Source of the DNA: an uncultured Paraglaciecola sp.
Lineage (GTDB): Bacteria; Pseudomonadota; Gammaproteobacteria; Enterobacterales; Alteromonadaceae
Direction: 5' to 3'
DNA length: 64,000 bases
Assembly: GCA_947498355.1 (NCBI GenBank)
Contig: CANMKA010000005.1
Location: forward strand, 1 to 64,000
In this document: in pieces, positions 1 to 8,666 of the stretch
How the letters are laid out: each line of letters begins with the position of its first letter
How positions within the stretch are numbered: position 1 is the first letter of the stretch
Translations under genes and position numbers: made by a program
Notes under the pieces: model-generated
Seen by the model: only the letters and a program-made list of their open reading frames with translations
Told to the model about the DNA's origin: nothing
Database searches by the model: none

Positions 1-185
1 TGATCACCAAACACTGTGAATGTTCATTTTATTTTTCAATTATCTAATTGTTTTTTATGTCTATTTTGTGGGGATTCTTCAGCCTCTGTACTTTTGCTTT
101 TCGACTCTTGTAGTTAGCAATAATGCCTTCACTATAATACCCCAGTAAACGTGAATAACATGGACTTACGTGGAGTATGTCGTTG

Positions 186-1013
186 ATGAGTGAAAAGTGG
201 CATCAGGAATATCTAAATCAATTAGATATGCAGCCTTTTAAGCAACTTGAACAGTGTTTTGCTTTGAGCCAATTTGAACAGTGGCCGAATGCTCAAGGTT
301 TAAATCGGTTAGCCGCAACGGCAGGGGGGCAGGGGATCCCTGAGTTTGTATGTCAATCCCAGCTCGCTGATATACAAGATTATTATGAGCAAATTATCTA
401 TCAGCGTAACCTTGTTCCCACTCGGCCAAATAGCTGGCATGACTTATTTAACGGGTTGATTTGGCTGCAATTTCCGCAAACTAAGCGGGTATTGAATCAG
501 CAGCATGTGCAAGACATTCAAGAAAGCGGTTTATCGCCCAGAACTAAAAGACGTAATAAGCTCACGCACTTCGATGAATGTGGTGTGATTATAACATTTG
601 AAAAAGTGCCTAATGTTGAGTCAACCTTAGATGCTATTTACACTGGGTTAAAGCAACATGAGTGGCATAAGGTCTTTGTTGAGCACAGAGCCTGTTGGTC
701 TGAGCATGTTCAAAGTTTTATGTTTGGCCATGCGAATTTAGAAATGTTGCTGAATCCTTATATCGGTTTGACGGGAAAGTGGTTAGGTCTAGATGTGCCA
801 AGTGGGTTCTCCACCTTGGGGTACGATCAGCAATGCCAGCAAATTGATACTTTATTGGCAGAAAAGATTAGCACCGAAAACCTGTTCAATCAGGCCGATT
901 GTTTAAGCCCTATGCCTCTACTTGGGCTTCCTGGCGTGTGGCAAGCCAATACTAACCCTGAGTTTTATGGTAATCGTGATTATTTTAGACCTAAACGAAA
1001 AGCCGCCAATTAA
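186..1013 (+). CDS. DUF3025 domain-containing protein
   Basis: Protein of about 275 residues that I recognise as a DUF3025-family member, a family of unknown function in gammaproteobacteria. It is soluble, with no signal peptide or membrane segment, and rich in aromatic residues; a WHDLFNGLIWLQFP stretch lies near residue 90. Two starts are possible: ATG at 177 and ATG at 186. The only Shine-Dalgarno-like GGAG (172-175) lies one base from the first and ten from the second, so I prefer 186. It stands alone, converging with the Yip1-family gene on the other strand. Family assignment is from memory of conserved motifs; no activity can be assigned. Confidence 0.75.
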   Translation: MSEKWHQEYLNQLDMQPFKQLEQCFALSQFEQWPNAQGLNRLAATAGGQGIPEFVCQSQLADIQDYYEQIIYQRNLVPTRPNSWHDLFNGLIWLQFPQTKRVLNQQHVQDIQESGLSPRTKRRNKLTHFDECGVIITFEKVPNVESTLDAIYTGLKQHEWHKVFVEHRACWSEHVQSFMFGHANLEMLLNPYIGLTGKWLGLDVPSGFSTLGYDQQCQQIDTLLAEKISTENLFNQADCLSPMPLLGLPGVWQANTNPEFYGNRDYFRPKRKAAN

Positions 1014-1031
1014 GCTCTCGGGTGAGCCTTT

Positions 1032-1736
1032 TTAGCCAAGCAATAATAAGCTGCACCAAACTAGCCAGATAAACACGAAAGGTAAGCCGGCAAATAAAAA
1101 GCAAGATTTAGTCGAGAATTGTGTCCATTGGCCTAAGCCCACGGCAGCTAAATAGATGATCCATAACGTTTCGAGGCGCATAGCCAAACTGAATGTGAAC
1201 CAAGGCGAAGTAGGCTCGACGTTTAGTATAAAAGCGAGCGACGACGGGCTAAGATTGGCCATAGGCAGTTGGATATCACTCGACAGTAACACTATTAAGG
1301 CTGCCAACAGGTTAAAAAGTACCACAGGCAAACTTATCCACCAGGTAAAACCGTACCAATCTGTATATTCTTGCACACACTCTTCATCTCTTTTGCTTAC
1401 CACATTCAAATACAAGGCTAAGATGGCGTTTGCAATAATCGAAGAAAATACAGCGCCTATTGTGTTTGACCAAATCGTTTGCGGTTTTTGCATCACAATA
1501 TTTACGCCCTGCATTTGTTCGGGTGTCATTGGGCCTAAGCTTTGTAAAATGCTGGTTTTATACCATTCGAAATCGACATGATTGAAGTATAGATAAACCG
1601 GTAAGGCCGCAGATACTGATATGACAAAAAAGGGCAGCCACGACCAATTGTGGGTTTGCTTAATAGTTGCAAACACTCGGTTTGGTTTAGTCAGAGTATC
1701 AAGCATGGCCTGAAAAGGATTGTTGATTAGTTGCAT
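1032..1736 (-). CDS. Yip1-family inner membrane protein
   Basis: 234-residue integral membrane protein with about five hydrophobic segments. The N-terminal amphipathic block (NPFQAMLDTLTKPNRVFATI) followed by a hydrophobic hairpin is the usual start of bacterial YIP1-domain proteins, whose role is unknown. Membrane segments are visible near residues 35-55, 95-115, 130-155, 180-205 and 215-233. No catalytic motif is seen. It converges with the DUF3025 gene and is divergent from the ABC exporter operon. The 150 bases to that operon should hold both promoters; I could not fix either by eye. Confidence 0.7.
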   Translation of the reverse strand: MQLINNPFQAMLDTLTKPNRVFATIKQTHNWSWLPFFVISVSAALPVYLYFNHVDFEWYKTSILQSLGPMTPEQMQGVNIVMQKPQTIWSNTIGAVFSSIIANAILALYLNVVSKRDEECVQEYTDWYGFTWWISLPVVLFNLLAALIVLLSSDIQLPMANLSPSSLAFILNVEPTSPWFTFSLAMRLETLWIIYLAAVGLGQWTQFSTKSCFLFAGLPFVFIWLVWCSLLLLG

Positions 1737-1886
1737 ATGCGGATCCTGAATACGTGCATAAAACGGATATTGTTACACAATAATTTATCAAGGGTTAAGT
1801 TTTACAGTTAAACTGTCGTAACAATGCAGAACTGAGTTCAGGTTAGATTGTGTTTGGTATTAAAAATTGTTTATTGAAGGCATGGA

Positions 1887-2702
1887 ATGATAGAAATTAA
1901 GCAGTTAGCTAAGAAGTTCAAGGTAGAAAACCCCAAAAAATTAAGTGAACAAGCGCAAAAAGATCCTAGGTTAAAAGGACGATTTTTTCATTCAGTAAAA
2001 GACGTTTCTTTTACCTGCCAAACTGGTCAAGTACTGGGCTTGTTGGGGCCAAATGGTGCGGGTAAAACTACCACGTTGCGGATGCTATCTACAGCACTTA
2101 CTCCAGACTCTGGCAGTGTGTTAATAGATAGCCAAGACGTATTATCCAACCCCGTACTTGCGCGCAAAACTATTGGTTTTTTGTCGGGTACAACTGGCTT
2201 ATATGGCCGCTTGACGGGCCGTGAAAATATTCAATACTTTGCGCAGTTACATGGCATGTCTAAACACAATACTTCGACTCGAATCCAAGAGCTCGCCGAT
2301 TTACTCGAACTGCACAGTTTTTTAGATAGACGTTCTGACACGTATTCCACAGGAATGAAACAAAAGACAGCTATTGCCCGAGCTGTTATTCATTCGCCTA
2401 AGCTAGTCATTTTGGATGAACCTACATCTGGATTAGATATTATGGCTGCGCAAACGGTACTGGATTTTATTCGGGGTCTAAAAGAGCGAGGTACGCCGGT
2501 AATTTTCTCTACTCACCATCTAGAAGAGGTAAATGAGTTATGCGAAAGGGTTGTGGTAATTGATCAAGGCGTTAGTCAATTTGATGGCACCCTTGATGAT
2601 TTTAAAGGGCTAGCAAACGGTTCGCTAAGCCGCGCTTTTTTAACCGCCATTCAGCAACAGCCTGCGAGCCAGCATGATTCACACACACAAGGAGAAGGCT
2701 AA
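1887..2702 (+). CDS. natA: ABC transporter ATP-binding protein, NatA-like
   Basis: 271-residue nucleotide-binding subunit of an ABC-2 type exporter in the cytoplasm. Walker A GPNGAGKTT is at about 54-62, the signature YSTGMKQK near 152, and Walker B LVILDEPTSGLD near 172. An N-terminal insert of about 25 charged residues (ENPKKLSEQAQKDPRLKGR) precedes the core, as in the NatA/Na+-efflux ATPase group. The stop overlaps the start of the permease gene by one base (TAATG), so the two are translationally coupled. Substrate is inferred from family only: Na+ export in the Bacillus NatAB type, but drugs or other cargo are possible. The gene symbol is by similarity. Confidence 0.82.
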   Translation: MIEIKQLAKKFKVENPKKLSEQAQKDPRLKGRFFHSVKDVSFTCQTGQVLGLLGPNGAGKTTTLRMLSTALTPDSGSVLIDSQDVLSNPVLARKTIGFLSGTTGLYGRLTGRENIQYFAQLHGMSKHNTSTRIQELADLLELHSFLDRRSDTYSTGMKQKTAIARAVIHSPKLVILDEPTSGLDIMAAQTVLDFIRGLKERGTPVIFSTHHLEEVNELCERVVVIDQGVSQFDGTLDDFKGLANGSLSRAFLTAIQQQPASQHDSHTQGEG

Positions 2703-3895
2703 TGTGGCTAGTGTTTTCAAAAGAGTTAAAAGAACTGCTTAGAGACCGCAAGACCTTATTTTTTATGATTGCGTTACCCCTACTTATTTTCCCTCTGATT
2801 TTTGGTATTGCAGGTTTTGTGGGTAAGCAAGCCATAGACAAAGCCCAAACTAAAGTACTGAAATATGCTTTGGTGGGCGGTCAATATGCGCCAGAGATTG
2901 AAAATGCTTTGCGCCAGCCTGACAAATTCAAAAGAATAGAACTTCAATCAAGTAGCGAATATAAATCGGTTATTCGTGACGGTAAAGTCGACTTTGTATT
3001 GGTCATTCCAAGCCATTACTCCAAAGATGTGTTACGCGATGGCCAAGCAACTATTCAACTGCACTTCAACGATGCTGGGGTGAATTTGGTGTATCGACGG
3101 GTGAATAAGATAGTTCGCGAACAATCAGATCGATTTAAGCAAATGGCGTTTGCTACTTTAGGGGTGACAGATGAGCAGCAGAAAGCCTTGCTCAAACCTA
3201 TACAACTAGAAAAAGTGAATACAGCAGATAACCGAGAAAACTGGGGGGAGAAAATCGGCGGTATCCTGCCTTATATTTTGTTTATTATTTGCTTACAAGG
3301 CGCCATGATGCCTGCTGCCGATATAGGTGCTGGAGAAAAAGAACGAGGGACATTGGAGACTTTGCTGATTTCTCCCATTGATAGAAACAAGATTGTGTTT
3401 GGAAAATTCCTAACCATAGGGTTTGCGGGCACTATGACGGCTTTGATTACCGTTGCTAGCATGGCAATTTGGGGTTTTGTGTTGAGCCAAGGCATGGCAG
3501 TTAAGTTTGTCGTCGATTTTATGGCCCAAATTGGGGGGTTAGATTTTGTCTTAATATTTTTGATGCTGGTGCCTGTTATTGCTATTTTTGCGGCGGTTTT
3601 GTTAAGCATATCTATTTACGCTAAGAGTTTTAAAGAGGCTCAGAGTTATATGGGGCCTATGATGATTTTAGTGATTATTCCTATTATGTTATCGATTTTA
3701 CCAGGCGTTGAACTCAAAGCCGGTTGGGCTTGGGTGCCAATTACTAATGTGTCTCTGGCGATGAAAGAGTTGGTCAAAGGAACCATGGATTACTTTCAGC
3801 TCATTGCGATTTTTGGCTCGACTTTGGCCATAGCAATAGCTTGCTTAAGTTTTTGTGTCTTTTGGTTTAACAAAGAGAAAGTATTATTTAGGTAA
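2702..3895 (+). CDS. natB: ABC-2 type transporter permease, NatB-like
   Basis: 397-residue membrane subunit paired with the preceding ATPase. It has an N-terminal membrane anchor (about 20-40), a large extracytoplasmic domain (about 45-185), then five or six membrane segments from about 190 to 390, which is the ABC-2 permease/NatB architecture. The conserved GAGEKERGTLETLL motif, the coupling region of ABC-2 exporters, is at about 210-223. It overlaps the ATPase gene by one base, and the two form a complete exporter. No accessory membrane-fusion gene is adjacent. Confidence 0.82.
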   Translation: MWLVFSKELKELLRDRKTLFFMIALPLLIFPLIFGIAGFVGKQAIDKAQTKVLKYALVGGQYAPEIENALRQPDKFKRIELQSSSEYKSVIRDGKVDFVLVIPSHYSKDVLRDGQATIQLHFNDAGVNLVYRRVNKIVREQSDRFKQMAFATLGVTDEQQKALLKPIQLEKVNTADNRENWGEKIGGILPYILFIICLQGAMMPAADIGAGEKERGTLETLLISPIDRNKIVFGKFLTIGFAGTMTALITVASMAIWGFVLSQGMAVKFVVDFMAQIGGLDFVLIFLMLVPVIAIFAAVLLSISIYAKSFKEAQSYMGPMMILVIIPIMLSILPGVELKAGWAWVPITNVSLAMKELVKGTMDYFQLIAIFGSTLAIAIACLSFCVFWFNKEKVLFR

Positions 3896-4210
3896 AGGCC
3901 AGCCTTGTTGCGATTAAAAGACAGCAGGTGGGAAGTCAAAAGCATGGCTTCCCCATTTGGTATAAAGTAAAGCATTGGTTATGACTTTACTTACTCAAAC
4001 CTAGAATTGTTGTGTGAATTTACGCCAAGAGAAATATTATGGGATTTGTTCAAAAAAATGCTTGCTCCAATACTTAGTAATAAAGATAGGGTAGTTGGAG
4101 TAAACCTTAAAGGTAAGGATATTGTCTCCATCGAACAAAATTAAAACAACCAAAGTGTTACGTTAAATTAATTTATAACGCCAGTTTTACTCTGTGCAAA
4201 AGCACGCTTT
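3896..4210. other. Intergenic, no gene recognised
   Basis: 315 bases between the convergent ABC exporter and amiB-like genes. I see no credible ORF, tRNA or clear terminator. A GTGC-AAAA-GCAC hairpin (about 4194-4205) lies against the amiB-like stop codon but has no U-tract for that strand. A loose inverted repeat CGTTA/TAACG occurs at about 4161-4180. Confidence 0.5.
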
Positions 4211-5260
4211 TTAGCCGCAGGAGTTATTCGATACAATGAATTTTCCTTGCCAATCTACAATGTACTGCGAAGACTGAATAGAAGAGTTAAGTAAGCAACG
4301 AGCGATCATAGGTTCAATATCTTTTCGAATACGATGACGAATATTTCTAGCTCCGTATTCTTTTTGGTATTGTTTTTTTAATTCAGAGTTACATGCTTTA
4401 GTGAAAGTAAATTCGTAGCCCTCGCGGTTGATACGCTTATGCATCGCCGCAAGTTCGATTTCAATCAGGCTATTGAGGTTACTATTGTCTAGAGGCTGAA
4501 AATACAGAAAGTCTTCAATACGATTCAAAAACTCTGGTTCAAAATGATTTTTTAAGACCTGAAAGGCTTCTTCTTGTGGAGATTTAGATCGAACACCAAT
4601 CCATTTTTTTACACGTGACAGCAAGGGAAACTGAGCCTTTTCAAGCATTGCGTCACTGCCGATATTGGTTGTCATAAAGATCAGGCTATTACTAAAGTCG
4701 ATGGTCTTATTGCCGCTACTGAGAATCAGCTGCGCATTATCAAGCACATTCAACAAGCTTCGACACACATCTTGGCTCGCCTTTTCTATCTCATCAAACA
4801 ACACGATACCGGGCCGACTATAGCTGCCAGAGATCGCATCTGCATTAAATAAAGTATGGTTCTCTTTACTGCCCGCATAACCGGGTGGTGCGCCCGTTAG
4901 CGCCGCTGAATAATGCGATTGCGATAAAGTATTCATATCGACTCGGCAAAGTGATTTTTCACTGCCCAGAATTATTCGTGCGAGATGATTGACCAGCTGA
5001 GTCTTGCCAACACCTGTTGGCCCAAGCAGCATAAGCACCAGTAAGGGTTTACTTGGCTCCACAATGTCGGCTTTGACGCGGAATAACAGGCTACCAAGCT
5101 GCTCAATAACCTCGTCTTGGCCGATGATCAAGGACGTTAATTCGCTAACGATACCCTCTGGATTAAATAGGTAACGCGTTGCCGGAACTTGCCTTTGACG
5201 CGCTTTTTGCTCGTCTAGTGTTTTCTGGTTTGCATCTAAAACATGGTTAATAAATGGCAA
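4211..5260 (-). CDS. amiB: AAA+ ATPase, AmiB-like (HSP100/Clp D2-type module)
   Basis: 349-residue AAA+ protein with one ATPase module. Walker A GPTGVGKT is near residue 79, Walker B LFDEIEK near 153, sensor 1 MTTN near 196, an arginine-finger region EFLNRIEDF near 238, and sensor 2 GARNIRHRI near 310. The D2-small-like C-terminal domain is present, but there is no N-terminal substrate domain and no second ATPase module. It lies 14 bases downstream of amiE on the same strand. In Pseudomonas aeruginosa the amiEBCRS operon has a Clp-like ATPase, AmiB, right after amiE, so synteny and fold agree. Its exact role, perhaps a chaperone for amidase or its transport, is not settled. Confidence 0.75.
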   Translation of the reverse strand: MPFINHVLDANQKTLDEQKARQRQVPATRYLFNPEGIVSELTSLIIGQDEVIEQLGSLLFRVKADIVEPSKPLLVLMLLGPTGVGKTQLVNHLARIILGSEKSLCRVDMNTLSQSHYSAALTGAPPGYAGSKENHTLFNADAISGSYSRPGIVLFDEIEKASQDVCRSLLNVLDNAQLILSSGNKTIDFSNSLIFMTTNIGSDAMLEKAQFPLLSRVKKWIGVRSKSPQEEAFQVLKNHFEPEFLNRIEDFLYFQPLDNSNLNSLIEIELAAMHKRINREGYEFTFTKACNSELKKQYQKEYGARNIRHRIRKDIEPMIARCLLNSSIQSSQYIVDWQGKFIVSNNSCG

Positions 5261-5274
5261 GGTGGGGCACCTAG

Positions 5275-6315
5275 CTAAGCTTCTTTTTCTTTGCCATCAT
5301 GAGGCAAATCGTAAACAGGGCATTCGCCCGTGCCTACCGTAGAACGAGTAAACGATTCCACCTGATCACGTGTTTTTTCGGCATCCATTACCCAACTGCG
5401 ATAAAAATCGAAAGGACAGTCGGCGACACCTTTATCACCATCGCCGGAATTATGAACACCGGTATAGCCTCGATGCAGCAGCTTAAATAAGTGATTCTGT
5501 GATTGATCGTTTGCGCGAGCGTCCCTTATCTGAGAGACCGATAGCTGTGCGTATTGCACCCCCATATCTTCCTCGCCACACTCACCAAGTGTGCGACCAT
5601 CAAAACCAATCAACGCCGAATGACCGAAATAAGAATAAACGCCATCCCAGCCTGTGGCATTGGCCACCGCGACATAGCTGTTATTGGCCCATGCCATCGT
5701 TTTGGCCATCATAATCTGCTGCTCTTTTGCCGGGTACATGTAACCCTGACAACGAATAATCAATTCAGCCCCGCGCATTGCGCAATCGCGCCATATTTCA
5801 GGGTAGTTGCCATCGTCACAGATAATCAGACTAATCTTATGCCCTTTTGGACCGTCGCTAACGTAGGTTCGATCTCCCGGGTACCAACCTTCGATAGGAC
5901 ACCACGGAATACATTTTCGATACTTTTGAACAATCTCTCCGTTGCTGTTAATAAGAATCAAAGTATTATATGGTGACTTATGTGGGTGCTCTTCGTGCTG
6001 CTCACCGGTCAGAGAGAAAACGCCCCAAGTATTGGCTTCTTTGCATGCGGTGCTGAAAATTGCCGTTTCTTCTCCTGGGATTTTTGCCGCCGTGGCCATC
6101 ATCTCATCTTTGTCATACATGATGCCCATGGTCGAATACTCAGGAAAGATCACTAAATCCATACCCGGTAAGCCGACCTTCATGCCCTTGATCATCTCAG
6201 CTATTTTGTGTGCGTTCTCAAGGACTTCGTTTTTCGTATGCAAACGCGGCATTTTGTAATTTACAACCGCAACGCCAACAGTGTCATTGCTACTAGAAAT
6301 ATCGCCGTGTCTCAT
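5275..6315 (-). CDS. amiE: Aliphatic amidase (acylamide amidohydrolase)
   Basis: Hydrolyses short aliphatic amides to the acid plus ammonia; cytoplasmic, nitrilase superfamily, usually a homohexamer. With the start at 6315 ([17 protein letters not shown]) the triad falls at Glu59 (FPEYS), Lys134 (KYRK) and Cys166 (IICDDGNYP), the numbering of characterised AmiE enzymes. An ATG two codons upstream (6321) is possible, but the GGAG lies directly against it and six bases from the 6315 ATG, so 6315 is preferred. It is first of an amiE-amiB pair. No amiC, amiR or amiS is adjacent, so the known antitermination control is not evident; an inverted repeat upstream may be the operator. Confidence 0.95.
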   Translation of the reverse strand: MRHGDISSSNDTVGVAVVNYKMPRLHTKNEVLENAHKIAEMIKGMKVGLPGMDLVIFPEYSTMGIMYDKDEMMATAAKIPGEETAIFSTACKEANTWGVFSLTGEQHEEHPHKSPYNTLILINSNGEIVQKYRKCIPWCPIEGWYPGDRTYVSDGPKGHKISLIICDDGNYPEIWRDCAMRGAELIIRCQGYMYPAKEQQIMMAKTMAWANNSYVAVANATGWDGVYSYFGHSALIGFDGRTLGECGEEDMGVQYAQLSVSQIRDARANDQSQNHLFKLLHRGYTGVHNSGDGDKGVADCPFDFYRSWVMDAEKTRDQVESFTRSTVGTGECPVYDLPHDGKEKEA

Positions 6316-6365
6316 AGTCATCTCCGGTAATTTGTATGTATTATCAAAGGTGGTTACCTATCTAA

Positions 6366-6409
6366 CCATACGTTAATCCTTTTATCGTCTTACGTTAAAT
6401 AACGTATGG
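6366..6409 (-). promoter_or_regulatory. Inverted repeat upstream of amiE, candidate operator
   Basis: Perfect 10-base arms CCATACGTTA (6366-6375) and TAACGTATGG (6400-6409), 24 bases apart. Inside the right part is a second palindrome TACGTTA-AA-TAACGTA (6391-6406). The heptamer TACGTTA therefore occurs three times in 41 bases, 50-95 bases before the amiE start. Arrangement and position suggest a repressor or activator site; the regulator is unknown. Confidence 0.5.
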
Positions 6410-6977
6410 AAAAACCAAATAGTAGGGAGAGTCTTGCGTGCCCCACCAAACAAATGAAGAAGGTCGGATGCAATTGATATGACTTCTAGCAAAGTATTAC
6501 TATTTTCTGTGAGCTTAGGAATGTGCTTCTTGCAATAAATCGTTACTGTAAAATGCAGTTGCTTTATGTATTGCAGAATTATAGCCAACCATTTTCCTTA
6601 TTTATTGTTCGAACTGTGATGTAGCTAAAGCTTGGAGTAGTTGTTTGAAGTTGTCATTTGAAAATCAATACAATAAAGAACTAATATTGCCATCTTGTTC
6701 GTAGTGATTTATCAATAAGTCTCTGCATTTTTGCATCGGTATTGTTTTCTTGCTCACTCAATTTAATTGCTTTAAATACAGGGGTTTACAGTTTTTTGAG
6801 ATTTGTCGTAGGCCTGTTTTGAGCGCATAGTTTTATTTGTATGGAGCCTTTGAGCAAGACTAATCGATAGTGTGGTTTCAATAAATTCAAACTAAATCGT
6901 TAGCGAACGGGGTCCTGTAAGTAAAGTTCTTCGGGATAAGTGAGTCATAAACATTAACATGTCAATAGAGAGCTTTT
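6410..6977. other. Intergenic between amiE and asparaginase-domain gene
   Basis: About 570 A+T-rich bases separating divergent genes. A 68-codon frame on the minus strand (6382-6588) has no ribosome binding site or recognisable protein character, and I do not call it. Promoters for both neighbours must lie here. A plausible GAGAG ribosome binding site sits just before the ATG at 6978. Nothing else is recognisable. Confidence 0.45.
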
Positions 6978-7466
6978 ATGCCAATCAAAATATTTACCAC
7001 GGGCGGGACAATTGACAAGACCTATTTTGATCAAAAGGATGAATATCAGGTGGGCGAATCTCAAGTAGCAGGTTTACTTGAGCGTGCAAATGTAACCCTT
7101 GATTACGAGGTAGTAGAGTTACTGAGAAAAGACAGTCTGGATATGACAGACCAAGACCGAGACTTGATTAAATCTGCTGTTGAAGCTGATATTGCTAAAA
7201 AAATTATTGTCACCCATGGCACAGATACCATGATTGCTACAGCAAATTACTTAGCAAGTGTATTGGGAAAGACCATAGTACTCACTGGCTCTATGTATCC
7301 TGCTCAGTACCGTGACAGCGATGCTGTGTTTAACATGGGGTGCGCGTTAATGGCTGCACAAACACTCAGCCCCGGGGTTTACATTGCGATGAATGGAGAT
7401 ATTTTTGAACCGAATAATGCGCTGAAGAATGTAGAACTGAATCGATTTGAACATGTAGGTAAATAA
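6978..7466 (+). CDS. Asparaginase domain protein (N-terminal domain only)
   Basis: 162 residues covering only the N-terminal catalytic domain of the bacterial L-asparaginase fold; full enzymes are about 330. Visible catalytic pieces: TTGGTID with Thr11 as the usual nucleophile, THGTDT near residue 81 giving the second Thr-Asp pair, and ALKNVELN with Lys150 in the place of the third triad lysine. The C-terminal domain, which completes the active site of the neighbouring subunit in type II enzymes, is absent, and no frameshifted remainder follows before 7649. Short stand-alone proteins of this type exist in gammaproteobacteria, so it is probably intact rather than truncated. Substrate is uncertain. 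Confidence 0.75.
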   Translation: MPIKIFTTGGTIDKTYFDQKDEYQVGESQVAGLLERANVTLDYEVVELLRKDSLDMTDQDRDLIKSAVEADIAKKIIVTHGTDTMIATANYLASVLGKTIVLTGSMYPAQYRDSDAVFNMGCALMAAQTLSPGVYIAMNGDIFEPNNALKNVELNRFEHVGK

Positions 7467-7648
7467 TTGGAGTTTGAGCTCTATAGCGTTAGCTATTTGA
7501 CTTATCAACAATAGTGAAAGTTACTTAAGCTGCTGTTGTGCATTAAATTGCAGCCTTCACAGTATATTTTTGATTTTCTTTGTTGCCTATAGCTAGCTAA
7601 AGACTCGGCATGGGCATAGCATCGCATTATTAAGGCAATTTTTTGCCG

Positions 7649-8539
7649 CTATGCCGCTTTAATACAGTTTTTTCCGGTATTTTTTGCGTGGTACAGGGCT
7701 TCGTCTGCCCGTGAGAATAGACTGATTTGATTGTCTTTCTTTTGATACGCAGCTGTGCCAATACTGCAAGAAATTCCGTTTCCGACAAGATACTCAGATG
7801 CTTCTATGGCACTTTGTATACGTGTGGCGATGAGCTGGTTGGTATGAGTGTCGGCATTTGGTAACAGGCAGCAAAATTCGTCTCCACCAAATCGAAACGC
7901 AAAGTCTGAATCACGTAAGCAATTTTGGATAGTACGTGCGCACTCAATCAGCACTTTATCGCCTTCAGCATGGCCTTTGCTGTCATTTACTTGTTTAAAG
8001 TTATCAAGATCTAGCATCAGTAAACCAAAGGGCTGGTAGTTGCGTTCAGCTTGGCAAATTAATCGATAAATAGCGTCTTCGTAGCTGGCACGGTTTCCTA
8101 GTGACGTTAAAAAGTCTTTCATGGCAAACTGTTTCACTTGCAGATGTAGCAGGGCATTCTTCAATGAATGACTAAAATGAATGTGCATTTCTTGCAATAT
8201 TTGCCATGTGCGCAGGCTAACCGCATCTTCAAAGTAGTAGTCTATGGTAGCAATTTGATTATTTGAGTCTGTGCAGGTTAGCCCTTTGTGGTAATTCGAA
8301 AACTGAATTTGGCCCTCAACTAACTGGCTATCTTGATACTGGATCTTTAGTCCAGACAAATGTAGTGTGGAACTGAGTTGGGCATAATACAAAGCACTTA
8401 GCTCTGGCAGGTCAATAGTGGTTAACAATGACTGAATAAAACGATTCAGTTCAACTTGGCTCAGTCCTTGATTAGCCTTCGGAAGCTTGTAAAAAGCATC
8501 TTCTACTTGTGGTTGATAAAACTGATTAAGCTGGTTCAC
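7649..8539 (-). CDS. Diguanylate cyclase (GGDEF domain)
   Basis: 296-residue cytoplasmic protein with an N-terminal region of about 130 residues of unassigned fold and a C-terminal GGDEF domain (about 135-294). The active-site motif RFGGDEF is intact near residue 216. An RDSD sequence five residues before it matches the RxxD product-inhibition site. The substrate-binding stretch LMLDLDNFKQVNDSKGHAEGD is complete, so it should make c-di-GMP from GTP under feedback control. No membrane segment is present, so the N-terminal part is probably a cytoplasmic sensor domain. It is divergent from the Kef antiporter gene. Confidence 0.88.
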   Translation of the reverse strand: MNQLNQFYQPQVEDAFYKLPKANQGLSQVELNRFIQSLLTTIDLPELSALYYAQLSSTLHLSGLKIQYQDSQLVEGQIQFSNYHKGLTCTDSNNQIATIDYYFEDAVSLRTWQILQEMHIHFSHSLKNALLHLQVKQFAMKDFLTSLGNRASYEDAIYRLICQAERNYQPFGLLMLDLDNFKQVNDSKGHAEGDKVLIECARTIQNCLRDSDFAFRFGGDEFCCLLPNADTHTNQLIATRIQSAIEASEYLVGNGISCSIGTAAYQKKDNQISLFSRADEALYHAKNTGKNCIKAA

Positions 8540-8666
8540 TTATTACTCCTGCCAAAAATATGACGGTTTTTAATTGTTATCTTGACTAATGCGACTCTGA
8601 AGTAAGCGTTGCAAAGATTATGCCCAGCTGAGAATTTTGGCGATAACGACACTAGGTTGACCTAAT

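Noticed and set aside
4194-4205. GTGC-AAAA-GCAC hairpin as terminator of the amiB-like gene
   Set aside because: Only four pairs, abuts the stop codon, and no U-tract on the relevant strand.
6382-6588. Small minus-strand frame upstream of amiE
   Set aside because: No ribosome binding site, atypical protein composition, and it overlaps the inverted repeat that looks regulatory.
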